Below are positions 1 to 9,563 of a stretch of DNA of 64,000 nt, one piece after another (position 1 is the first letter of the stretch; each line of letters starts with the position of its first letter). The translations under genes were made by a program, and so were the position numbers. The DNA is from Thermoproteota archaeon (GTDB lineage: Archaea > Thermoproteota > Thermoprotei > Gearchaeales > Gearchaeaceae): positions 1 to 64,000 of the forward strand of contig JAJPJK010000018.1 in assembly GCA_021324265.1 (NCBI GenBank). Reading direction: 5' to 3'. The notes under the pieces were generated by a model, which worked only from the letters and a program-made list of their open reading frames with translations, had not been told where the DNA came from and ran no database searches.

Positions 1-776
1 CTAGCTATTGCTAAAGCCATGTGCATTGCTTCATTCGTCCCAACACATTCCAGCGAGGCATCTACGCCTACATTGTTTGTTAGATCCATGACTTTTTTGA
101 CAGCTTCTTCTCCTCTATCGCTAATAATATCGGTAGCCCCCAATTCTCTTGCTAATTTCTGCCTTGCAGGATTCCTGCTGCCTACTAGTATTATTCTATT
201 TGCTCCCAATCTTTTCGAAGCGATTATTGCGCACATTCCAACGGCTCCATCTCCAACAATTGCAACAGTATCGCCGGGCCTAACGTTTGCGCATTTTGCA
301 GCATAATGACCTGTACACATTACATCTGTTAGAGTTAGTAGCGCCGCGAGCTTTTCTTCTGGATAATCCTGCTTTGGAATTCTAACCAGTGTTCCATCTG
401 CAAAAGGAACCCTTACTGCTTCACCTTGTGCGCCATCAGTATCAATGCCCCAAACGCCTCCGTTTTCACATGCAGAGGTTACGCCTGCTTTGCAATGAGG
501 GCATGTATTATCGCTGAAAAAGAAAGGAGCGATAACCAGATCTCCTTCAACTACATTTTTCACATCTTTTCCAACTTTTTCAACAATTCCTATGAATTCA
601 TGGCCTATTGGGTAATCCTGCGGATAAGGTGATATTCCACGGTAATACCAGAGGTCTGAGCCGCATACAGTGGTCATTACAACTTTTACGATCGCGTCTT
701 TCGATTCCTTTAAGGTAGGATAAGGTCTTTCAGCAATCACTATTGAACCTTTGCCCTTGAAAATAGCAGCTTTCAT
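1..776 (-). CDS. zinc-dependent alcohol dehydrogenase (partial, 3' end outside window)
   Basis: About 258 codons are present; the frame is open to the window edge, so the C-terminal third is missing. It is a medium-chain dehydrogenase/reductase that would oxidise an alcohol or polyol with NAD(P). Visible motifs are the N-terminal MKAAIF strand, the catalytic zinc Cys in VCGSDLWYYRG, the GHE zinc motif in YPIGHEFIG, a structural-zinc-like CPHCKAG segment with fewer cysteines than the classical four, and the Rossmann segment VAIVGDGAVGMCAI. The start is the ATG read from 774-776. Substrate cannot be told from the sequence. Upstream DNA is non-coding up to the divergent coiled-coil gene at 921. 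Confidence 0.9.
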   Translation of the reverse strand, partial: MKAAIFKGKGSIVIAERPYPTLKESKDAIVKVVMTTVCGSDLWYYRGISPYPQDYPIGHEFIGIVEKVGKDVKNVVEGDLVIAPFFFSDNTCPHCKAGVTSACENGGVWGIDTDGAQGEAVRVPFADGTLVRIPKQDYPEEKLAALLTLTDVMCTGHYAAKCANVRPGDTVAIVGDGAVGMCAIIASKRLGANRIILVGSRNPARQKLARELGATDIISDRGEEAVKKVMDLTNNVGVDASLECVGTNEAMHMALAIA

Positions 777-920
777 AAAGAATAAGTATGCTGATTTGTT
801 ATTTATGAGTTTTAGTGGCGTTGTTTCTATTGAAATTAAAGAAGAATGAAGATGGATTTTGTGAAGCAATCTGCTATATGATAGCTGCATTAGATAAACT
901 TGAGATTAGAAAAATTTGAA

Positions 921-1860
921 ATGGCTTATAAATATCGAGATTTATTTCAATTTGTGCAAAGGGAAAGGCTTAGGAAAGCACTAATCGATTTACTTGAACA
1001 GGATAAAGAATTTAGGTACACAGTAGCAGGCTTAATAGGATACAAAGAGATATTGGAGAGATTAGCCAATGTAGAAGAAAGATTATTAAAGGTAGAAGAA
1101 AGAATAGCAGACCTTAATGAAAGACTTTTGAAAGTAGAAGAGAGATTAGCCAATGTAGAAGAAAGATTACTGAAAGTAGAAGAAAGATTGGCTAATCACG
1201 AAGAAAGGCTCTTGAAAGTAGAAGAGAGATTAGCCAATAGAGGAAAGATTATTAAAGGTAGAAGAAAGAATAGCAGACCTTAACGAAAGGCTCTTGAAGG
1301 TAGAAGAGAGATTATTAAAGGTAGAAGAGAGACTAGCTAATCACGAAGAAAGGCTCTTGAAAGTAGAAGAGAGATTGGCCAACGTAGAAGAGAGACTTTT
1401 GAAAGTAGAAGAAAGATTACTGAAGGTAGAAGAAGAGATTAAGAATCTAAGAATCGATATGCAAGAAGGCTTCAAGAGGTTTGAGCGCTTAATAACGGCA
1501 TTAGGTGCTAGGTGGGGTATAATGAGCGAAAAAGCTCTTAGGGAGGCATTGAAAGGCGTTTTTGGGAAAGAAATGGGTTATAGTATAACGGCATGGAATA
1601 CTTATGATGAGTCAGGTTATGTGTATGGATATCCGAGCAATGTTGAACTAGATATTGTAATAAGCGACGATAAAATCATTGCATTAGAGGTTTCATCTCA
1701 TATCAAGAAAAGCGACGTATACATCTTCAGAAAAAAAGTTGAACTCTATGGGAAAAAAGTTGGGAAAAATGTGCAAAGGCTCATATTCGTAACTCCCTTT
1801 ATAGATGATGAAGCAAGAGAGGCTTGCCAAGCAGTTGGTATAGAAGTTTATTCTCCATAG
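921..1860 (+). pseudogene. coiled-coil PD-(D/E)XK-like (DUF3782-type) protein, interrupted by a 2-nt deletion
   Basis: Two open frames (from 921 to the stop at 1283, and on to 1860) join into one 313-residue protein if GT is restored between 1238 and 1239, where AAT-GTA-GAG is expected by comparison with the other repeats. The N-terminus (about 45 residues) is followed by 18 ERLxxxE heptads forming a long coiled coil. The C-terminal domain has GARWGIMSEKALREAL, then ELDIVISDDKIIALEVSSH, a PD-(D/E)XK-like core with ExS in place of ExK. This layout matches the DUF3782 family common in Sulfolobales and relatives; cellular role unknown. ATG 921 is preferred to an upstream TTG at 900. It could be a decayed gene, repeat slippage, or a sequencing error. 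Confidence 0.8.
1056..1431 (+). repeat. tandem 21-bp coding repeats (18 heptads) in the coiled-coil gene
   Basis: Eighteen 21-bp units encode ERLLKVE, ERLANVE, ERLANHE or ERIADLN in tandem, often alternating as 42-bp pairs. A higher-order block (ERLLKVE-ERIADLN-ERLLKVE) occurs twice, showing internal duplication. The ninth unit lacks two bases, which causes the frameshift of the host gene. Confidence 0.93.
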
Positions 1861-1880
1861 GCTGAAACCTAATTTCTCAA

Positions 1881-1953
1881 CGCCCTGGCCGGGATTTGAA
1901 CCCGGGCCTCAAGGGTGACAGCCTCACATTCTTCCGGGCTAAACTACCAGGGC
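1881..1953 (-). tRNA. tRNA-Asp (GTC)
   Basis: Cloverleaf on the minus strand: acceptor GCCCTGG pairs with CCAGGGC, anticodon loop CTGTCAC gives GTC, the T arm has TTCAAAT, and the discriminator is G as usual for tRNA-Asp. No intron and no encoded CCA. It lies downstream of tRNA-Arg on the same strand with its own AT-rich box between them. Confidence 0.95.
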
Positions 1954-1980
1954 AATCTACTCTATGATAGAAGGTAGGAA

Positions 1981-1990
1981 ATATATAATT
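1981..1990 (-). promoter_or_regulatory. probable box A of tRNA-Asp
   Basis: The AT-rich stretch AATTATATAT on the minus strand lies 28-37 nt before the tRNA-Asp 5' end, the usual archaeal TATA spacing. Supported only by sequence and spacing. Confidence 0.45.
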
Positions 1991-2005
1991 TTTAAGTTCT
2001 CGTTA

Positions 2006-2080
2006 CGCCCCAGACGGGAATTGAACCCGTGACCTCTGGCTTAGAAGGCCAGCGCTATGTCCAAGCTAAGCTACTGGGGC
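2006..2080 (-). tRNA. tRNA-Arg (TCT)
   Basis: Acceptor GCCCCAG pairs with CTGGGGC; anticodon stem CTGGC/GCCAG encloses CTTCTAA, anticodon TCT. T loop TTCAATT; no intron, no CCA. It sits 35 nt downstream of leuS on the same strand. Confidence 0.95.
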
Positions 2081-2114
2081 ACATAGAATATTTCTTAAAT
2101 CTCTTCTTAAAATT

Positions 2115-4985
2115 TTATTCAAGATAAAATCCTAATTTGAAAGGTAGCGCTTTATTGGCCTTGCTTAGTGGATCATATTTTACATTTTCCTCCTCATATA
2201 TCTGGCATTCTATGCTGTCTTTGCTCATCAATCTTTTTAGCTCATTTGCTACTTCAGCATCGATTTTATTCGCATCGTTGATCGTTTTTCTTAGCGTTTC
2301 CTCAAGCTTGAAATAGTGCTCGTAAATATCATTGGATAGCTTTACAGCAGTTTTTTCGTCATACGTATCTTTAAGTTCTTCCATGATCTTCTTCATTATT
2401 TCCTTTCTTTGAACCTTTGAGTTCGCGAGTTCGTTTATTTTCTTAAGAACTTCATATTTTTTTCTTGAGGGCAGATAAACAAAGACCTTAGCGATGTTTT
2501 GTTTCGTTCTCTTTATGTTGGAAATGTCTTCATACATCCTAGTCAGTAAAATCTCCCTTGCTTCCGCTAAAAGATCGATTGAAGCTTCATTATATGTAGG
2601 CCAAGCTTGAGCAGATATGAAGCCTTTATTTCCCATTCTTTCCCAAATTTCTTCGCATATATGCGGTATGAAAGGCATGAGCAAAATAAGCCAATTCTTC
2701 AATATTTCTTTGAGCAATCTAGGATTTGGATTCTCACTCCTTCTTAAATACCACTTTATATCGTTCCAAACTCCGTAGAATGCTTGCACCACAGCGCTTC
2801 TTAGCCTAAGATCTTCTAAATAATCTGTAGTAGCTTTTAGCCTTTTGTTAAAACTACTCCTAATCCAGCTATCCATTGCAGTCTTTTCATCTTTGTCTTC
2901 CATTTCGATGATTTTCAAGGCGAAATTGTAAAATGCTTGTAAATTGCTTATTGTTTCTTGAATGCCTTTATTTGTCCAGTCAGCGTCCTCCATTCCTTCA
3001 GCCAAACTTGAAAGATAAAGTCTCAAAGGATCTGCTCCGAATTCTTCCAATGCCTCCTTTATTGCTATCACTATGCCCTTAGATTTGGAAAGTTTTTTCC
3101 CTTCTATATTTATCATGCCATTCACTGCAATCATTTTTGGCCATAGCTCCTTAGGGAATAGAGCAGTATGATGGAAAATGTAAAATGTGAGGTGATTAGG
3201 AATAAGTTCTTTTGCAGAGGTCCTCAAATCTACTGGGTACCAGTAAAGGAATTCTTCTCTGATCTTATCTAGTAATGAAATGCTTACACCACATTTCTCG
3301 CTCACTTCTCTTTGATCTCTCTTACCTAGCAGCACATAATCAAAGAATTCTTCTGTTAGATTTTCAGGCTTAATAATACCAGCATTAACATATTTAGCTA
3401 TTACGTAATAGGGCATGTAGATTGTTGAATCGCTCAATGTCTCAACGATCCACTCTTTGTCCCATGGCAATGGAGTACCTAGACCTGATTTCCTTGCGCA
3501 TGCTTTGTCTTCAAGCCAATTTACTGTGTTGAGGAACCAGTTCCTTGCATCTTCTGGAAAGATTTTCATTGAGTACAATGCTTGCCTAACTCTTTCTTTC
3601 CATTCAGGATCTGAATACTTCAAGAACCATTGGTCTTTAAGAATGGATACAATACATCTAGTCCCGCATCTACAAACTACAGGTGTAAGTAGGTCATAGA
3701 TCTTTGTAGCAAGCCCTCTTGCTTTAAGCTTTTCGAAAATTTTAAACCTAGCTTCGCTGACTTTCATTCCTTCAAACTCTTGTGTTCCTTTGTCCATGAT
3801 GCCTTTGTTGAATTCTTCAAGATAGATCTTTTGGGTAGCTTCTTCAAGCTTGGGGTCATCTACACCTTCAATTTTCATATTTTCAATTATCGATGCTGCA
3901 GGATGTTCGCCTAAACCCTTAGTTTTGATAATGTTTATGGGTTCTATTTTCTCTATAATATCTTCGCTTATTCCATATTTCCTCAAGATTTCTCTATTTT
4001 TCTTCAGAAACTTCAATCCAGCATAATCATAGGGCGCATGAGAAGGAACACTATAAACAACTCCTGTTCCTATATGCGGGTCTATGAAGAAGGCTGGGAG
4101 GATGATTACCTTCTTTTCTACTATTGGTGCCTTGGCATATTTACCGATAAGTTCTTCTCCTTTGAAGCTTTCCAAGATCTCTACGCTGAAATCTTGTGCC
4201 CTGAGTTTTTCAACAGTTTCTTTGTTTACAATCCATTTTTCTCCGTTAACAATTGCCTTCACCATGATAGCGTTCGGATCTATCCATATGTTAGTTATTC
4301 CGAACAGGGTCTCAGGTCTAAGCGTAGCCGCAACCAAGTAAACATCCTCTAATTCGAACTTAATCAAAGTAATTTCTTCAGGGCTTACACCTTCTCCTTG
4401 AAGTCTGTCATGATCTCCTGTAGGTGATAGATCTTTAGGACACCAAACTACGGGATGCGTGCCCTTCGTTACATATCCCATTTCTTTTAGCTTGAGATAT
4501 TGCCAAGTAACATAAGCGCTGAATCCTCTATTATGGGAAGTTGTATTGAATTCCCTTCTCCAATCAATGGAATATCCCAAGCCCTTTATGGCTTTCCTAG
4601 ATTCATTTGTGAAATAGGTAGCTATATAGAGAGGATCTGTGAATTTAACGATTTCTTCATCAGAAACTTTTTCTATCCGCTTCAGAAGGTTAATCATCAC
4701 CTCATCTCCAGCTTTTATACGCTTCGCCATTCCTGCTATTGGTTCTCCAGTCCAATGCCAAGCCCAAGGAAATAAAACATTGTAGCCTTGGGCTCTTTTG
4801 AATCTTGCGTAAATATCATTCCTCAATGAAGTAAAAGCATGGCCTACATGCAAATTCCCATTTACATAAGGAAAACAGAACGTTATGAAAACCTTAGGGC
4901 GCGATCTATCTACTTCTGCTTCAAATAGTTTAGCTTCATCCCATTTTTTCTGCCATTTGGTTTCAATTTCTCGAAAGACATTCAT
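2115..4985 (-). CDS. leuS: leucyl-tRNA synthetase
   Basis: 956-residue class Ia synthetase that charges tRNA-Leu, of normal archaeal/eukaryotic length. The HIGH signature is HVGHA at residues 46-50 and the KMSKS signature is KLSKSKG near residue 630; an editing (CP1) domain lies between, including LRPETLFG and the ThGTGVV-like segment GTGVVYSVPSHAP. The C-terminal region is the anticodon-binding helical bundle. The start ATG overlaps the alaS stop as ATGA, so the two synthetases are translationally coupled as the last genes of the large information cluster. Two tRNA genes follow on the same strand. Confidence 0.97.
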   Translation of the reverse strand: MNVFREIETKWQKKWDEAKLFEAEVDRSRPKVFITFCFPYVNGNLHVGHAFTSLRNDIYARFKRAQGYNVLFPWAWHWTGEPIAGMAKRIKAGDEVMINLLKRIEKVSDEEIVKFTDPLYIATYFTNESRKAIKGLGYSIDWRREFNTTSHNRGFSAYVTWQYLKLKEMGYVTKGTHPVVWCPKDLSPTGDHDRLQGEGVSPEEITLIKFELEDVYLVAATLRPETLFGITNIWIDPNAIMVKAIVNGEKWIVNKETVEKLRAQDFSVEILESFKGEELIGKYAKAPIVEKKVIILPAFFIDPHIGTGVVYSVPSHAPYDYAGLKFLKKNREILRKYGISEDIIEKIEPINIIKTKGLGEHPAASIIENMKIEGVDDPKLEEATQKIYLEEFNKGIMDKGTQEFEGMKVSEARFKIFEKLKARGLATKIYDLLTPVVCRCGTRCIVSILKDQWFLKYSDPEWKERVRQALYSMKIFPEDARNWFLNTVNWLEDKACARKSGLGTPLPWDKEWIVETLSDSTIYMPYYVIAKYVNAGIIKPENLTEEFFDYVLLGKRDQREVSEKCGVSISLLDKIREEFLYWYPVDLRTSAKELIPNHLTFYIFHHTALFPKELWPKMIAVNGMINIEGKKLSKSKGIVIAIKEALEEFGADPLRLYLSSLAEGMEDADWTNKGIQETISNLQAFYNFALKIIEMEDKDEKTAMDSWIRSSFNKRLKATTDYLEDLRLRSAVVQAFYGVWNDIKWYLRRSENPNPRLLKEILKNWLILLMPFIPHICEEIWERMGNKGFISAQAWPTYNEASIDLLAEAREILLTRMYEDISNIKRTKQNIAKVFVYLPSRKKYEVLKKINELANSKVQRKEIMKKIMEELKDTYDEKTAVKLSNDIYEHYFKLEETLRKTINDANKIDAEVANELKRLMSKDSIECQIYEEENVKYDPLSKANKALPFKLGFYLE

Positions 4986-7702
4986 TGATAATTGATTATA
5001 TTCTCGAATTCTTTTAAAACCTTATCAAGTCCTTCTTTCGAAACACCTCCTGCTTGAGCATATTCTGCCCTACCACCACCTCCGCCTTTAATAAGTTCGG
5101 CAACCTTCTTAATCATCAAATCAGCTCTATAACCTTGCTCAATAAGAGTTTTGCCTAGCATAATTATAACGATCACTCTTTCACCTACAGATGCCAATAA
5201 AACAATTGCCCTTGAATCATGCTTAACTATCTCTTCTCCTATTTTCGCAAGCACTTCACTGCTTATCTCCTCTGTCTTAAGCTTGTAGATGTTTGCGTAT
5301 TCTGTTTCAGTTCTTTTAATCTCTTCTGTAGCTAGTTTTGAAATGAGCGATATTAAATTCTCTTTCTCTTTCCTTTCTTTCTTCAGATCCTTTTGCATCC
5401 TCAAGATTCCTTCAAGCAATTTTTCTCTTGGTACTTGTAATGCGTTGGAAATTGATTCGAGCATACTATCGTATTCCCTAAATTTATCAAGCGATAATGA
5501 GCCCGCAGTGAATATGAATCTCTCTATACCGTCTTGAATTCTTTCAGTCTTAATTACCTTGATCATACCCACTTCAGAAGTATTCTCGAGATGTGTTCCT
5601 CCACATGCTTGGTGATCTATATTGTCGATACTAACTACTCTTATTGTTCTTCCTCCCATGACTCCTCCTTGGTAAAGCTTGAAGCCATATCTTTCCTCAG
5701 CCTCCTTTCTATCCATGAACCTTGCTTTTACAGGAAGCCTTGAAAGCACAACTTCGTTAGCTATGTTTTCTATCTGTTCAAGTTCTTCTCTTGAAATTTT
5801 CTTGTAATGTGTTACATCCAATCTAGCTTTATCCTCTTCCTTCCTAGCACCAGCTTGCCAGATATGATCTCCCAGCACCTTCCTTGCGGCATAAAGCAAG
5901 ATATGTGTTGCAGTATGATGACGCATAATTTTAAGTCTCCTTTCTTTATCTATAACGCCCTTAACCGCTAATCCTGATATATCAGAATCTAGCCTATCTA
6001 CTTCATGGTATATCACACCGCCTTTTTTGTATACAGCCTTAACCTTCAGAACCTTATCATTAACTAAAATGGAGCCTGTATCGAAAATCTGGCCACCACC
6101 TTCTGGATAAAAAGCAGTTCTATCCAGTATTACCCATCTTGGCATTATCACCTTCAAGACTTTTGCTTCGAATTCGCTCATGTAAGGATCATCATAATAT
6201 AACTGATAGGTTGCAGGGACATCTTTTACCTCAGGAATTTCTTCTTTTTGTTCCTGTTTGGTTGGCTTTTCATGTTTCTCTACGACCTTTGAAAAGAAGT
6301 CTGCAGGCATCGATACACTTATTCCCTCTTTTTCAGCCTCCTTTATTACGAAATCAGGATGAATGCCTTGAGAATCATATAACTCAATGAGTTCGCTAGC
6401 GCTGATAGTGTTTTCCTTCTTATTCTTTTTTTCCTTTATGAGATTCGAAACTTCAATCGCAGCTCTGTTCATTAGATTATTGTACTTTTCTTCTTCGATT
6501 TCGAGAATCTCCTTAATCCTTTCCTTGGAACCATGGATATTTTTGAATTTACTCCATAGTCTTATTTGCTTGTTTATTATATCGATGAGAGATGTATCGA
6601 TATTTATAGAGCGCAAATTCTTTAGTGTCTTCCTTATAAGCAATCTCCCCAAATAACCTTCGCCGCTATTTGAAGGGACTAAGCCATCTGCAAGCATGAA
6701 TAATATGCATTTTGTATGATCTAGGATGGCATATGCAGCTTCTAGCTTGGATATGAGATCTTCGATATTTTCTTTCGTTCCTAGACTTTCCTTAATTCTT
6801 TTAATCACTTCTTGTCTTTTAGCAAGTCCACCTTCACTATACAACACTGATTGCCTTGCATGCTCCATTATCAATTCATCATTTTCCTTAAGCCCAATCT
6901 CTGTTAGTAGTTCTCTGAGAATATCGTCATATAATGCATGGAATACAGTAGGTTTTCCTGTGAGATACCAAGTATATCTTTCCATTCCATATCCAGTATC
7001 TACGATGAAAATTGGGATATCTACGTAATTTCCATCAACGATCTTGTATTTCATAAACACTAATGTAGCTATCTCAAGACCTTTCGAAGCTACTTCCAAG
7101 CAAGGTCCTGCATTACCTCCCCCCTCCCAAAACTCCTCTATATATGTTACACTGTAGGGATCTATCTTGAATATATTTGTGTTCATTTCATGGCAGAATC
7201 TTGCTGTTTCATCTTTCCAATAAATAACTTTCTCTTTTGTGTTGAAGGCATGATGTGCTGCCATTTCGAAAATAGTTAGATGCCTTCCCGATGTTAACCC
7301 TACAAGATCTAAGTCTTTCAACCTTATGCATGGTTGCGACATTACCAGCGGATTTGCAGGCGGATCAACTTCTCCACTAGTTACAAAAGGCTGGAATACT
7401 GCTATGCTAGCTATTGTCAAGTATATATCTTCTCTCCATCTCGCTACAACGGGCCTTGGTTCTATATAAGTGTGGTTCCTTTTCTCGAAGAATTCAATGA
7501 AACTACTTCTTACATCATCTATGGTGAGTTGAGCATTATGCTTTCCTATGAATGAATAATCATCACAAGGCGCATCTTGACATGTTTCCAGCTCTTTATT
7601 AAGCGTCCAGAAAAACCTCTTGCATTTCTTACACTGCTTCCTTATAAAACCATTTTTCTTGAAAAAATCTAATTGATACTCTTTTTCTCTATCAATCGAC
7701 AA
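4982..7702 (-). CDS. alaS: alanyl-tRNA synthetase (archaeal type)
   Basis: 906 residues. The N-terminus carries the archaeal zinc-binding module (CKKC near residue 24 and a later CxxxxC pair), followed by the class II catalytic core and motif 3 in the GMERYTWYL region. The editing domain has HHTATH near residue 597 and CGGTH near residue 700, the metal-binding set that removes mischarged Ser/Gly. The C-terminal part has a coiled segment and the glycine-rich DHHA1-like end GGGGGRAEYAQAGG. It begins 7 nt after the L12 stop and overlaps leuS by 4 nt. Confidence 0.97.
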   Translation of the reverse strand: MSIDREKEYQLDFFKKNGFIRKQCKKCKRFFWTLNKELETCQDAPCDDYSFIGKHNAQLTIDDVRSSFIEFFEKRNHTYIEPRPVVARWREDIYLTIASIAVFQPFVTSGEVDPPANPLVMSQPCIRLKDLDLVGLTSGRHLTIFEMAAHHAFNTKEKVIYWKDETARFCHEMNTNIFKIDPYSVTYIEEFWEGGGNAGPCLEVASKGLEIATLVFMKYKIVDGNYVDIPIFIVDTGYGMERYTWYLTGKPTVFHALYDDILRELLTEIGLKENDELIMEHARQSVLYSEGGLAKRQEVIKRIKESLGTKENIEDLISKLEAAYAILDHTKCILFMLADGLVPSNSGEGYLGRLLIRKTLKNLRSINIDTSLIDIINKQIRLWSKFKNIHGSKERIKEILEIEEEKYNNLMNRAAIEVSNLIKEKKNKKENTISASELIELYDSQGIHPDFVIKEAEKEGISVSMPADFFSKVVEKHEKPTKQEQKEEIPEVKDVPATYQLYYDDPYMSEFEAKVLKVIMPRWVILDRTAFYPEGGGQIFDTGSILVNDKVLKVKAVYKKGGVIYHEVDRLDSDISGLAVKGVIDKERRLKIMRHHTATHILLYAARKVLGDHIWQAGARKEEDKARLDVTHYKKISREELEQIENIANEVVLSRLPVKARFMDRKEAEERYGFKLYQGGVMGGRTIRVVSIDNIDHQACGGTHLENTSEVGMIKVIKTERIQDGIERFIFTAGSLSLDKFREYDSMLESISNALQVPREKLLEGILRMQKDLKKERKEKENLISLISKLATEEIKRTETEYANIYKLKTEEISSEVLAKIGEEIVKHDSRAIVLLASVGERVIVIIMLGKTLIEQGYRADLMIKKVAELIKGGGGGRAEYAQAGGVSKEGLDKVLKEFENIINYQ

Positions 7703-7708
7703 ATCAAC

Positions 7709-8023
7709 TTAACCGAAGAGTGCTGAAAGTCCTGCAGATAGCGTTTCCTCTGATACTTCCTCCTTCTTTTCCTCTTTCTTTTCCTCCTTCTTCTCTTCAG
7801 CTTTTGCTTCAGCTTGAGCTGGCGCAGCAACTGGAGCAGTTACAACGGGTGTTGCCTGCTTTAATACCTCTTCCACATTTATCTCCTTAAAGGCAGCAAC
7901 AAACATCTTAACCCTATTTGAATCATAATTTATCCCTGTAGCTTGGAAGATTTTCTCCATGTTTTCCTCTGTTATATCCTTTTTCGCATAGTGCAATAGT
8001 AATCCAGCGTAAACGTATTCCAT
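7709..8023 (-). CDS. rpl12: 50S ribosomal protein L12 (P1 type)
   Basis: 104 residues: N-terminal dimerisation helices (MEYVYAGLLLHYAKKDI), an Ala/Pro-rich then Lys/Glu-rich hinge (repeated KEEKKEE), and the conserved tail SAGLSALFG that recruits translation factors. It is the stalk protein that docks on L10. It lies 33 nt downstream of the L10 gene and 7 nt upstream of alaS, in the conserved crenarchaeal L11-L1-L10-L12 order. Confidence 0.96.
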   Translation of the reverse strand: MEYVYAGLLLHYAKKDITEENMEKIFQATGINYDSNRVKMFVAAFKEINVEEVLKQATPVVTAPVAAPAQAEAKAEEKKEEKKEEKKEEVSEETLSAGLSALFG

Positions 8024-8056
8024 AAATCTCTTTTATCAATTAGGTAATATTAAAGT

Positions 8057-8908
8057 TTAAAGCTTGTCCTTGAGCCTTTGGTATAAGGTCTCTGCTATTA
8101 TCTTTGCCTTACTTATGTTTTTAGGAAGAATATCCTTTTCTGGTACTACAAGATTTTCCGCTATTTTCAAATATTCTTGATATGCACGCTGTATAAGCAT
8201 TGGCATCACCTCTACTACAGGCAAGCTGGCATTCAATGCAAGCTTAAGTGCATTGCCCTGTGCGTTTTTGATCTCTTTCATCATTTCATCTAGGTCAAGC
8301 CTTATGTCCTTGATTATTTCCTTGCCATCATAAGCTAATCTAAGGTTAAGGGTTGTCTCGATAGGCTTTATGCCCAAAAGATTTAGCAGTTCAACAACGT
8401 CTTTGCTTATAACTTCTCCTTGTTTAGCCACAACTGTATCTTTGGCTATCCATATTGAGCCCTCAACAATTTTTGTCGGGACTTTGAGCTTGCTGAATTT
8501 GCTCAATACTGGACCGGGCGCTAAGCCTGTATTCCCCTCGGGTACTACGATGTCTTTAGGAGCAATCATACCAGCTTGTGCTTCAGTTGCGATTTTATTT
8601 CTTTGTAAAAAGAGATAAAGTTCAAATGGATTCTTGTTAGTGAATATGAACAAGTTCTGGCCTGTGAGATCAAACTTTGTTCCATGAACTCTTTCTATTG
8701 CTTTCTGAACAAGCCTATTTCTAGCAACTTTAAGCACTGCAACACTTCTTAGTAATTTCCTCATAGTTTGCAGTTCAGCACTACCTACCTTGACAAGCTC
8801 TGCTATTACCATGTACTTGTAATTTTTGAGATATTCTTCCAGCTGAGCAAGTGTTCTGGATTTTACTTCTCTCGTAACTTTCTTTACAGCCCTATATCTT
8901 AGCGACAT
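8057..8908 (-). CDS. rpl10: 50S ribosomal protein L10 (P0 type), lacking the acidic tail
   Basis: 283 residues. The N-terminal rRNA-binding domain and the inserted domain 2 (GLAPGPVLSKF, PTKIVEGSIWI) are intact, followed by the L12-binding helical spine. Archaeal P0 proteins usually run to about 330-345 residues and end in a charged hinge and a GLxxLFG tail like L12; this one stops at RLKDKL. The stop TAA and the 33-nt gap before L12 show no remnant of the tail. The start ATG overlaps the L1 stop (TAATG). Confidence 0.93.
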   Translation of the reverse strand: MSLRYRAVKKVTREVKSRTLAQLEEYLKNYKYMVIAELVKVGSAELQTMRKLLRSVAVLKVARNRLVQKAIERVHGTKFDLTGQNLFIFTNKNPFELYLFLQRNKIATEAQAGMIAPKDIVVPEGNTGLAPGPVLSKFSKLKVPTKIVEGSIWIAKDTVVAKQGEVISKDVVELLNLLGIKPIETTLNLRLAYDGKEIIKDIRLDLDEMMKEIKNAQGNALKLALNASLPVVEVMPMLIQRAYQEYLKIAENLVVPEKDILPKNISKAKIIAETLYQRLKDKL

Positions 8909-9561
8909 TATTTGATCCTTATAGGTTCACTCATTGTCTTTTTAATATAAATACTTGCAATCCTTCCCTTTCCTGCAGCCCTCTTATTAACTTCCTCGAT
9001 TACGCTCAATGCATTTTCCTTTAGGGCTTTTATTTCCATCCCCTCTTTCCCTATAGCACAAGCTATTACTGGTTGGCCTTTCATCCTAATCCTGATACTC
9101 TGCTTGAGATCTTCAATCAATCTTTGAACAGAAACATTTGGAGCGAGTACTTGGGGCAGTTTGCCTCTACTTCCTAAATAAGGTCCTAAAAGTTTACCTA
9201 CAAGTGGCATAAGATCTGGCTGTGCAAGGAAATACTTATAGTTCCTAGCTAATTTCTTCAATTCACGCTTATTTCCCTGCAATTTTTCTAGATCGTTTCT
9301 CCTCAGCACGAGATCAGCGCCTGCTTTCTGTGCTTCATTTGCGATATCCCTTTCTGCTATGACACATATTTTATTATTCAAACCAGCTATTGGATTTGGC
9401 AATTTAATGATTCCTGAAAATTTATCGGCATCTTTTTTGGGGTCAATACCTTCGAACGAAACTATTATTTCATAGGTTTGTTTAAACCTTCGTTTCTTTG
9501 ATTGTTCTAATTTTTTGATTGCATCTTCAAAATTCCCGATGATTTCTTCAGCTTGAGCCAT
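8908..9561 (-). CDS. rpl1: 50S ribosomal protein L1
   Basis: 217 residues, the normal size for archaeal L1. It has the two-domain L1 pattern with LMPLVGKLLGPYLGSRGKLPQ (family signature around residues 115-135) and C-terminal GRIASIYIKKTM. It binds 23S rRNA at the L1 stalk and in several archaea represses its own operon. The start ATG lies 2 nt after the L11 stop; the stop overlaps the L10 start. Confidence 0.96.
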   Translation of the reverse strand: MAQAEEIIGNFEDAIKKLEQSKKRRFKQTYEIIVSFEGIDPKKDADKFSGIIKLPNPIAGLNNKICVIAERDIANEAQKAGADLVLRRNDLEKLQGNKRELKKLARNYKYFLAQPDLMPLVGKLLGPYLGSRGKLPQVLAPNVSVQRLIEDLKQSIRIRMKGQPVIACAIGKEGMEIKALKENALSVIEEVNKRAAGKGRIASIYIKKTMSEPIRIK

Positions 9562-9563
9562 GT

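Noticed and set aside
1056-1431. CRISPR-like tandem repeat pattern
   Set aside because: Repeats are directly adjacent, 21 bp, in frame, and encode a heptad coiled coil; no spacers.
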